The position numbers and the translations under genes are program-made. A DNA stretch of 5,072 nt from Candidatus Peregrinibacteria bacterium RIFOXYB2_FULL_32_7. GTDB taxonomy: Bacteria > Patescibacteriota > Gracilibacteria > UBA1369 > GWF2-33-10. Shown piece by piece: positions 1-5,061 of the stretch (the first letter of the stretch is position 1; the number at the start of each line of letters is the position of its first letter). The stretch is taken from positions 1 through 5,072 of the forward strand of contig MFXJ01000108.1 of the NCBI GenBank assembly GCA_001787465.1, given 5' to 3'. The notes under the pieces were generated by a model, which was not told the origin of the DNA, made no database searches, and saw only the letters and a program-made list of their open reading frames with translations.

Positions 1-176
1 CTATAAATTGTTAACAACCTAAAATATAAAGCACTGAAATTTTTATAAAAATTCAAAAGTGCGGGTGGCAATAAAATCTTTATTAAGATTTCTCAAAGAC
101 AGTATATAGGTTAAAATTGAAAATTGTTACATTTCGGCTCGTTTTTTTCTTTTTATTTCCTAAAACAAAAACTAAA
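1..176 (+). other. Non-coding leader upstream of subunit A
   Basis: I see no gene here. It holds a 10-bp palindrome TTGTTAACAA (8-17) and an imperfect hairpin (GCACT 31-35 with AGTGC 58-62, plus inner A-T pairing) not followed by a T tract. A pyrimidine-rich stretch (about 140-160) lies before ATG 177. A TATATA at 103-108 could be a -10 box but has only a 3/6 -35 partner, so I do not call a promoter. Confidence 0.4.
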
Positions 177-743
177 ATGAAAAAGAAATTACTCGTTTTA
201 TTGTCTTTAGCTATCTTAGTTGCAAATATGGCAGTATATGGAGTATTTGCTTCATCTACAACTCTTGGAGTTACCGTAAGCGCAGGTTCACTTTCTATAT
301 CTGGTCCTGCCAATGTTAGCTGTGATAGTCTTACAGTTAGCGATACCGCCACACCTGTTGCGTGTGATTTTGGAGACAATTATGTAACCGTAACAGATCT
401 TCGTGACGGAGCGGCTGGTTTTACAGCTTCAACAGCTTTTGGACCAGTAAGCGGTGTTAATAATATTGCTTATCTTAATAATATTAATATTTACAATGAT
501 GGCACTCCTTCCTCAGCAGTTTCTAGTACTTTAACTGGAGTTGGTACAAGTATTAATGGTATTGGCGCTGCAGTTTCTGCGACAGGTACCGGTGGAACTT
601 CTGATACTATAGGTATTATGACTGGTAGCCCAATTCAACGTGAACCAGGTAGCTGGAGAGTTTCTCCTATTGTTAACATTCTTTATCCAGCTTTCCCAAA
701 TACTGGAAATGATTCTGCAACTGTTGATTTTTCTGTATCTTAA
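177..743 (+). CDS. Secreted degenerate WxL-like surface protein (subunit A)
   Basis: This 188-residue protein is probably exported and displayed at the cell surface. Residues 1-25 form a classical signal peptide: a KKK n-region, a hydrophobic core, and VFA before the predicted cut. The mature chain is rich in Ser, Thr, Gly, Val and Asn and looks all-beta. Cys49 and Cys63 could form a disulfide. Residues 72-82 (VTDLRDGAAGF) resemble the VTDxRG...GW block of WxL domains, with Phe82 in place of Trp. The C-terminal 34 residues (155-188; R-x-P-G-x-W160, PAF, then a final SAT-containing strand) align gaplessly with the protein at 3789-4334. I chose ATG 177 because it directly precedes the signal peptide; an in-frame TTG at 117 would add 20 unlikely residues. 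There is no Shine-Dalgarno site. GC content is visibly higher than downstream, which may reflect high expression or a different origin. A terminator follows directly, so it is probably transcribed alone. The WxL assignment is inferred from motifs, and a TasA-like or other beta-sandwich subunit is an alternative. Confidence 0.85.
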   Translation: MKKKLLVLLSLAILVANMAVYGVFASSTTLGVTVSAGSLSISGPANVSCDSLTVSDTATPVACDFGDNYVTVTDLRDGAAGFTASTAFGPVSGVNNIAYLNNINIYNDGTPSSAVSSTLTGVGTSINGIGAAVSATGTGGTSDTIGIMTGSPIQREPGSWRVSPIVNILYPAFPNTGNDSATVDFSVS

Positions 744-776
744 AAATTAATTCTAAATATACTTAGGTGAAATTAG

Positions 777-820
777 AAACAGGAAGTATAAATAGTATAC
801 TTCCTGTTTTATTATTTCTA
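777..820 (+). terminator. Rho-independent terminator after subunit A
   Basis: A perfect 14-bp inverted repeat (arms 777-790 and 796-809, centred on AGGAAGTATA / TATACTTCCT) encloses a 5-base AATAG loop. A T-rich tract interrupted by single As follows it. It lies 34 bases after the stop of the gene at 177-743. It therefore separates that gene from the plus-strand run starting at 944, which must have its own promoter or depend on read-through. Confidence 0.85.
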
Positions 821-831
821 TAAAGAATCTA

Positions 832-877
832 TTGACGTATTTTCGTATTGAAGTCTGAATCGATTGCTCCGTAGAAA
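832..877 (+). promoter_or_regulatory. Weak candidate promoter(s) for the lipoprotein/DUF916 operon
   Basis: A promoter is expected between the terminator and 944. TTGACG (832-837) is a 5/6 match to a -35 box, but the hexamer 17 bases on (CTGAAT, 855-860) matches a -10 box at only three positions. An overlapping alternative is TTGAAG (848-853) with TAGAAA (872-877) at an 18-base spacing. Neither is convincing alone. The rest of the gap to 944 holds only an AT-only inverted repeat (908-916 with 925-933) and an AGGAG at 900-904 that has no start codon in range. Confidence 0.25.
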
Positions 878-943
878 ACAATATGTTAAGCTTTTTTACA
901 GGAGATTATTAAAAATATTTTCTAATTTTTAATCAAAATTTTT

Positions 944-1159
944 ATGATAAATACAAAATATTTAACAATATTAATATTTCTTTTATTTTCTTTTTTATTA
1001 GTAAGTTGCAAAACTAATTTATCGACAAATATCTTAAATTATGACAAACAAAAAAAAGATCAAAAATTGATTATTGAAGATGTTATCAATGAAGTTCCTG
1101 ATAGCACTGAAAATGTTCAATGGTTGCTTATGAATGATGGCAGTATTAGCGCTCAATAA
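944..1159 (+). CDS. Small lipoprotein, 71 residues, unknown function
   Basis: The protein opens with a short polar n-region, a strongly hydrophobic core (residues 7-19) and a good lipobox, L19-V20-S21-C22. It is therefore predicted to be lipidated on Cys22 and cut by signal peptidase II. The mature part is about 50 residues, polar and lysine/aspartate-rich, with one tryptophan (Trp60) near the end. I recognise no family. It is the first gene of the plus-strand run, and the next gene starts 40 bases after its stop. Its tail around ENVQWLLMNDG faintly recalls the PEWIV / PEWLV stretch that begins the DUF916-like domain in the downstream proteins. It could thus be a much reduced relative, but the match is too short to assert. 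ATG 944 is preceded by TTTTT and has no Shine-Dalgarno site. It may be an accessory anchor or partner of the surface system. Confidence 0.75.
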   Translation: MINTKYLTILIFLLFSFLLVSCKTNLSTNILNYDKQKKDQKLIIEDVINEVPDSTENVQWLLMNDGSISAQ

Positions 1160-1199
1160 ATCTATAATTGAATATCTAGTCCTTAATAATTTTTCCATC

Positions 1200-2378
1200 A
1201 TGAACCTTAAAAATATTATCCAATCTTTATTTATTAAAATTACTTTAGTTATAATTTTGTTTTTAACAATAGGGCAAATAGCTTATGCAAGTTCAATGTC
1301 TATTAAGCCTCATCCATCATTAATAGATTCTAATATTCCAAATAGCGAGGCGTGGATTATATTAACATTAAAAGCGGAGGAGAAATTTGAAGGTAAGGCT
1401 ATTATTATAAATCTTGAAAACGAAAAACAATCTTTTGATTTGTTCGCTACAGATGCTGTCATCACTTCAGATGGAGGATTTGGCTTAGTTGACCAAATCA
1501 ATGATTCATTTACAATAGGTAAATGGATTACCTTAGAAATGAACGAAGTAACTTTTGAAAAAAAAGGTGAACGCGAATTAAATTTCATCATAGACATTCC
1601 AAAGAACATTACTCCAGGCGAATACGCAGGAGCAATTGTTATTAAGACAAAAACAAATCTTACCGAAGGGAGTGGAACGTCACTTAATATAAGAACGCAA
1701 GTAGGGGTTAGAGTGTTTATAAGTATAGCAGGGGAAGTTATTGATGATTTTTCATGGAATAATTATTCTTACAAAATACAAAATAATGGTGATTATGTTT
1801 TTCAATATGATTTTACAAATGACGGTAATATAAGTACAAAAATAAATGCTGATATTGATTTTATAAACAAAAGTGGAAAAATTATCTATTCAGAAAAAAT
1901 TATCGATCTCGGTTCGCTTTTGGCTGGAAGCTCCAGTCAACCTAAGATAACTTGGAAAAAAGAAAATGTTCCTTTATTTGGATCTCTTATAGCAAAAACA
2001 ACATTACATACTACTCCTGTTAGTATGGCAGGATTAAAAACTTATGACACAAAAGAAGAAATTAAAAAATTAAATATTATGATCGTTCCATGGGCGATGA
2101 TAGGGATAGCTTTAGCTATCATTGCTGTTATAATAATTTTGATTATTTTCCTCAAAAAAAAGAAAAAACAAGTACTGGAAAGAGCAATAAAATATAAAAT
2201 AAAACAAGGAGATACACTACAAAGTCTTATTGAAAAATTTCAAATAGATTATAATCAAACAGTTAAAATTAATAAAATTAAAGCGCCTTATCTTCTAATC
2301 AATGATACTGAGATATTACTCATACTTTCCAAAAGGGAAGATGTGCAAAAGATAAAAGATGAGATAGAAATAGGTTAG
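1200..2378 (+). CDS. DUF916-like (WxL-interacting) membrane protein with C-terminal LysM
   Basis: This 392-residue protein has a signal peptide (1-30, cut after AYA), then a DUF916-like domain (about 32-178). Visible family marks are an early Trp (SEAWIILTL), a GKWI block near 108-110, the IPKNITPGEYAGAIV stretch (133-147) and the closing TQVGVRVFISI strand. A second beta-rich, Ig-like region (about 184-275) sits where DUF3324 sits in classical WxL-interacting proteins. A transmembrane helix follows (about 296-318), then five lysines (319-323), then a LysM-like domain (331-376: YKIKQGDTLQSL..., ending INDTEILLI). The family binds WxL proteins and peptidoglycan at the cell surface. By the positive-inside rule the LysM would lie in the cytoplasm, which is odd. 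ATG 1200 fits the signal peptide; in-frame ATGs at 1134 and 1137 overlap the lipoprotein gene and would add 22 or 21 residues. It is the largest and most complete of three tandem paralogues, and the only one with the second Ig-like region and LysM. Confidence 0.88.
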   Translation: MNLKNIIQSLFIKITLVIILFLTIGQIAYASSMSIKPHPSLIDSNIPNSEAWIILTLKAEEKFEGKAIIINLENEKQSFDLFATDAVITSDGGFGLVDQINDSFTIGKWITLEMNEVTFEKKGERELNFIIDIPKNITPGEYAGAIVIKTKTNLTEGSGTSLNIRTQVGVRVFISIAGEVIDDFSWNNYSYKIQNNGDYVFQYDFTNDGNISTKINADIDFINKSGKIIYSEKIIDLGSLLAGSSSQPKITWKKENVPLFGSLIAKTTLHTTPVSMAGLKTYDTKEEIKKLNIMIVPWAMIGIALAIIAVIIILIIFLKKKKKQVLERAIKYKIKQGDTLQSLIEKFQIDYNQTVKINKIKAPYLLINDTEILLILSKREDVQKIKDEIEIG

Positions 2379-2429
2379 TTACTTGTTTTGTCATTTGCAA
2401 AATTCCATTTATTCTTTTTTTTAATTAAG

Positions 2430-3083
2430 TTGAAATATATAAAATGTATAATAATTTCGTTAATTATTATAGGGTTTAATTCCTGTTCAGATAAGAATCA
2501 GGGTGATTTCTCGACGTCTCCAGCATTTCCTACCTTAGAGAATCCTGAATGGATTGTAATTGAGGCGAAACCAGGTGAAGTAATAAAAAGTGCAGTTTAC
2601 TTTCATAATTTACGTAATGATAAAAATATTAGTTTAGTTGCGCAAGGACGGGATGCGATTGAAATAAAAGAGAATGAAAGAAAAGAATTCAAAATTAGTC
2701 CTGCAATTAACGAACAAATCGGTATTGGGAAATGGATAGAAATTGATAAAACGGATATTAATATTTCACCCAATAAAAGAGAATTAATTTCTTTTGAGAT
2801 TTCTATTCCTGAAGATGTAGAAAAGAAAATATATTATGGCGCAATTGTTGCACGACAATTATTACAAACAAATTCTAATATTGGTAATCTCAATATTAAT
2901 TTAGAAGTAGGAACAAGGATTTATTTAACAATTACCGATAATCCTAAAAACAGTAAAACCATTGATGCAGAAGCTGTAAGGGGTCGGTGGCAGATCGTAA
3001 AAACAATCTTCTGGTCTGTTAATGTTGTAATAATATTTACTTTGATTTATATTTTATTTTTTTCTAAACAAAAACATAAATAA
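2430..3083 (+). CDS. DUF916-like membrane protein with probable lipoprotein N-terminus
   Basis: The 217 residues hold one DUF916-like domain (about 28-160). Shared marks with the two flanking paralogues are NPEWIVIEAKPGE (28-40), IGIGKWIEI (97-105 region), the IPEDV...YYGAIVA strand and LEVGTRIYLTI. A transmembrane helix (about 183-201) and a short basic tail (SKQKHK) follow. The N-terminus has a short basic stretch, a hydrophobic core and FNSC19SD. This resembles a relaxed lipobox, although Asn at -2 and Phe at -3 are not ideal. The second Ig-like region and the LysM of the preceding gene are absent. No ATG start exists: TTG 2430 gives a normal-length signal sequence, while TTG 2388 would add 14 residues and put Cys at position 33. 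I prefer 2430. The gap to the preceding stop is 51 bases, so it is probably in the same operon. The likely role is a membrane-tethered partner of the secreted WxL-like proteins. Confidence 0.8.
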   Translation: MKYIKCIIISLIIIGFNSCSDKNQGDFSTSPAFPTLENPEWIVIEAKPGEVIKSAVYFHNLRNDKNISLVAQGRDAIEIKENERKEFKISPAINEQIGIGKWIEIDKTDINISPNKRELISFEISIPEDVEKKIYYGAIVARQLLQTNSNIGNLNINLEVGTRIYLTITDNPKNSKTIDAEAVRGRWQIVKTIFWSVNVVIIFTLIYILFFSKQKHK

Positions 3084-3090
3084 TTTTTGT

Positions 3091-3106
3091 TAATAAAATT
3101 TTATTA
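3091..3106. repeat. 16-bp perfect AT-only palindrome between DUF916-like genes
   Basis: TAATAAAATTTTATTA reads the same on both strands and lies 8 bases after one stop and 18 bases before the next start. In RNA it could form only a weak 6-bp A-U hairpin with an AATT loop, followed by a T-rich run. It could be a protein-binding site or a leaky processing or termination point, but in DNA this AT-rich it may be chance. Confidence 0.3.
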
Positions 3107-3124
3107 TTTCTTAATTTTACTTTT

Positions 3125-3784
3125 ATGCTAAAAAATTATATCAAAATGTCTTTAATAGGATTTTTCGTTATTATAATATTTACTGTTAATAATGTTTTGG
3201 CCACTACTAGTAATTATGGATTAATGCCCTCCGAACCAAACGCAGAACACCCAGAATGGTTAGTCTATGATATTTACGCAGGGGAGACTATACAAACAAA
3301 AGTTAATGTTATTAATTCGGAAGAAGATACAGAAGTGTCTTTACGATTATTTTTTGTTGATAGATTACAAGAAAAGCTAAAAACAGAAAACTTTTTATTG
3401 GAAAATGAGGGCGATAACAAAGATACTATAGGTGCATGGGGTAGCGTTGCTTCAGAAATAATAAAATTATCTCCTGACGAAACGAAAACACTATCGGTAA
3501 CTATAAATATACCAGAAGACGTAAAACCTGGAGAATATAGTGGAGCGTTAGTGGCTAAACTTGTACCCACCGATACAAATGATAGCAATGGGAACGCTAG
3601 CTTATCTATAAATACTCAAGTTGGTTTACGTACTTTTGTTAATGTGTTAAAACCACTTCCAAAAACAATAGAAGAAACAAATTCTTTTAATTATTTAGGG
3701 ATGAGATTGATGATAATAATCATTTTAATAGCTATTGGTATTGCTATTGGACGATTTATAGGTATGAAATCTAAGAAAAAATAA
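3125..3784 (+). CDS. DUF916-like single-domain membrane protein
   Basis: The 219 residues comprise a signal peptide (1-26, cut after VLA), one DUF916-like domain (about 29-175), a linker, a transmembrane helix (about 190-213) and a basic tail (KSKKK). Domain marks are HPEWLVYDIYAGE (42-54), a TIGAW block (101-105), IPEDVKPGEYSGALVAKL (129-146) and TQVGLRTFVNV (164-174). It is the minimal version of the family here, with no second Ig-like region and no LysM. The domain should face outward with the basic tail inside. It starts at ATG 3125 after a CTTTT run, 41 bases behind the preceding gene, and is the last gene of the plus-strand run. Its stop lies 4 bases from the stop of the convergent minus-strand operon. 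I infer a surface partner or chaperone for WxL-like subunits; no enzymatic motif is visible. Confidence 0.85.
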   Translation: MLKNYIKMSLIGFFVIIIFTVNNVLATTSNYGLMPSEPNAEHPEWLVYDIYAGETIQTKVNVINSEEDTEVSLRLFFVDRLQEKLKTENFLLENEGDNKDTIGAWGSVASEIIKLSPDETKTLSVTINIPEDVKPGEYSGALVAKLVPTDTNDSNGNASLSINTQVGLRTFVNVLKPLPKTIEETNSFNYLGMRLMIIIILIAIGIAIGRFIGMKSKKK

Positions 3785-3788
3785 TTTT

Positions 3789-4334
3789 TTATACCAACGT
3801 TAAAGTTAAAGTAGCTGAATAATTTTCCATGCTTTGAAAAGCGGGAATAATTAATTTTATCCACGGCTTCATTTCCCAATCTCCGGGCTGTCTTAAGTGT
3901 TCTTCGGCGGACCAAATAATTTTTGGATCACTTTCAGAAAGGATACCTGTAAAAGCATTATAATTATCTAAAAAATGACTCGTTTGATAGTTTATTAAGT
4001 TCCCTGTTGAAGAACTAATTGCTCCTGTCCTTATTGACGAATTTGTATATGGAATAAAATCCAAAATATCACCTTCCGCATTAAATTCAGTTACGGTAAC
4101 ACTTAATGAAAAACCTTGTGTAGATAATCCACTTAAAGAAACCACTATATTATTTGGAAATTCTACTGATAGAGCTTGATTATAACTTTGAATATATGTT
4201 AAAGGAAGACTTATATTATTTGGTACTTGTAATGACCAAAACCCAATTGCATAAACTACATTTGAAAACAAATAAAATGTTATCAAATTTATGAAAAACA
4301 ACAATATCAAAATTATTTTTATTTTTTTTATCAT
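3789..4334 (-). CDS. Secreted degenerate WxL-like surface protein (subunit B)
   Basis: This 181-residue protein has a long hydrophobic signal peptide (1-29, with VYA before the cut) and a beta-rich mature part. GFSLSVT (74-80) sits where WxL domains have GWxLxxx, with Phe75 replacing Trp. The end, YSATLTLTLV (172-181), matches the closing YTATLTWTL strand of WxL domains with Leu178 replacing Trp. Residues 148-181 align without gaps with the last 34 residues of the protein at 177-743 (R-x-P-G-x-W, P, PAF, N, SAT; 12 identities). This supports common ancestry with subunit A despite little similarity elsewhere. There are no cysteines. It starts 2 bases after the stop of the signal peptidase gene, so translation is probably coupled. 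Coupling suggests it is a client or partner of that peptidase. The exact family is inferred from motifs. Confidence 0.85.
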   Translation of the reverse strand: MIKKIKIILILLFFINLITFYLFSNVVYAIGFWSLQVPNNISLPLTYIQSYNQALSVEFPNNIVVSLSGLSTQGFSLSVTVTEFNAEGDILDFIPYTNSSIRTGAISSSTGNLINYQTSHFLDNYNAFTGILSESDPKIIWSAEEHLRQPGDWEMKPWIKLIIPAFQSMENYSATLTLTLV

Positions 4335-4336
4335 TT

Positions 4337-5002
4337 TTAAATATTGTATGAAGGAAATTTAATATATTTGATATTATCTAAAGGCCAAATAATGAACCAG
4401 CTTTTCCCAACTATTTCATTTTGAAATACAAATTCCGACACAGTTTCAATATTTTCTCCTCCAAAAAAATTTCTGCTATCATTGCTATTTATCCTATTAT
4501 CACCTAAGACCAAATAAGAATCTTCTGGCACTTTAAATTCATTTAATCCTTCAATTAAGGATCTTGTACTCTTTAATTTATTACCTTGCAAATAAGAACT
4601 TTCATCTAACAACATTCCGTATGGATATTTTTCATTTTTTATAAAAATAGATCCATTTTTAATAATTACAGTGTCCTCAGGTAAACCAATAATTCTTTTA
4701 ATTAAATATTGTTCTTTTATCCCATCTTTTTTAAAAACAATAATATCTCCTCTTTTTGGTTCGCTAAAATAATACATGAACTTATTTATAATTAAAAAAT
4801 CTTTTACATCTTTTTGACAAATATTTTTATAAAGATTTAGTGTATCACACATTGATTCACCATATACTATAGATGTGTTTATTACAAAAGTATGAATTAA
4901 AAAAGCGCTTACAAAAACTATAAAAATATCTATAGCAATAGCTCTAGTTTTTTTTGGAAAGCTTTTTTTAAAAAATTTACTAAGTTTTTTTTTAATTTGC
5001 AT
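4337..5002 (-). CDS. lepB: Type I signal peptidase (S26 family)
   Basis: This membrane serine protease removes signal peptides from exported proteins on the outer face of the cytoplasmic membrane. The 221 residues show a very basic N-terminus (KKK, FKK, PKK), one transmembrane helix (about 22-41) and then the family boxes. The nucleophile is Ser50 in GESMCDTL. PKRGDIIVFK (82-91) is box C. The general-base Lys102 lies in YLIKRIIGLPED. GDNR (167-170) and SNDSR (173-177) form box E. A Ser-Lys dyad is the bacterial type. The usual proline of SMxPTL is Asp53 here. It has one N-terminal helix rather than the two of E. coli LepB, which is typical of Gram-positive forms. It is the first visible gene of the minus-strand operon and is followed 2 bases later by a secreted surface protein. 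It could be the general enzyme or one dedicated to this locus, as SipW is to TasA. The symbol is by family only. Confidence 0.95.
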   Translation of the reverse strand: MQIKKKLSKFFKKSFPKKTRAIAIDIFIVFVSAFLIHTFVINTSIVYGESMCDTLNLYKNICQKDVKDFLIINKFMYYFSEPKRGDIIVFKKDGIKEQYLIKRIIGLPEDTVIIKNGSIFIKNEKYPYGMLLDESSYLQGNKLKSTRSLIEGLNEFKVPEDSYLVLGDNRINSNDSRNFFGGENIETVSEFVFQNEIVGKSWFIIWPLDNIKYIKFPSYNI

Positions 5003-5023
5003 TGTATTCTAAATTTATTTCTT

Positions 5024-5057
5024 AACAAAATTAAGTATATATAATTTTAATTTTGTT
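5024..5057. repeat. 11-bp perfect inverted repeat overlapping the promoter
   Basis: AACAAAATTAA (5024-5034) is repeated inverted as TTAATTTTGTT (5047-5057), with 12 bases between the arms. The arms bracket the proposed -10 box and touch the end of the -35 box and the predicted start point, which is where a repressor operator would act. The arms are mostly A and T, so chance is possible. Confidence 0.4.
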
Positions 5058-5061
5058 TCAA
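5034..5061 (-). promoter_or_regulatory. Sigma70-type promoter of the signal peptidase operon
   Basis: Reading the minus strand, TTGAAA (5061-5056) is a 5/6 match to the -35 consensus and TATACT (5039-5034) a 5/6 match to the -10, with a 16-base spacer. Transcription would begin near 5027, giving a leader of about 25 bases before ATG 5002. No Shine-Dalgarno sequence lies in that leader. Confidence 0.5.

Noticed and set aside
31..62. Hairpin GCACT...AGTGC as a terminator of an upstream gene
   Set aside because: The stem is bulged and no T tract follows on the plus strand, so it does not look like an intrinsic terminator.
80..108. TTATTA / TATATA as a promoter for subunit A
   Set aside because: It has only a 3/6 -35 and a 4/6 -10 match, not better than expected in DNA this AT-rich.
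117..176. TTG start at 117 extending subunit A by 20 residues
   Set aside because: It would place a hydrophobic stretch and extra basic residues ahead of an already complete signal peptide; ATG 177 gives a normal signal sequence.
83..379. Minus-strand open frame opposite subunit A
   Set aside because: It is a shadow of the leader and signal-peptide region with low-complexity F/K content and no recognisable domain.
900..904. AGGAG as a ribosome binding site for the lipoprotein gene
   Set aside because: It is about 40 bases from ATG 944, and the nearest in-frame codons reach TAA at 923-925, so no protein can start at usable distance.
908..933. 9-bp AT-only inverted repeat just before the lipoprotein start
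   Set aside because: The arms are pure A and T in an AT-rich gap and coincide with no promoter; chance is the simplest explanation.
1134..1199. Upstream ATGs (1134, 1137) for the LysM-containing DUF916-like protein
   Set aside because: They lie inside the lipoprotein gene and add up to 22 residues before a complete signal peptide starting at ATG 1200.
1310..1609. Minus-strand open frame inside the first DUF916-like gene
   Set aside because: It is antisense to a well-supported domain and shows no features of its own.
3274..3915. Minus-strand open frames at 3274-3588 and 3691-3915
   Set aside because: The first is antisense to the third DUF916-like gene; the second straddles the convergent junction and overlaps subunit B in another frame. 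Neither has a signal, domain or plausible start context.
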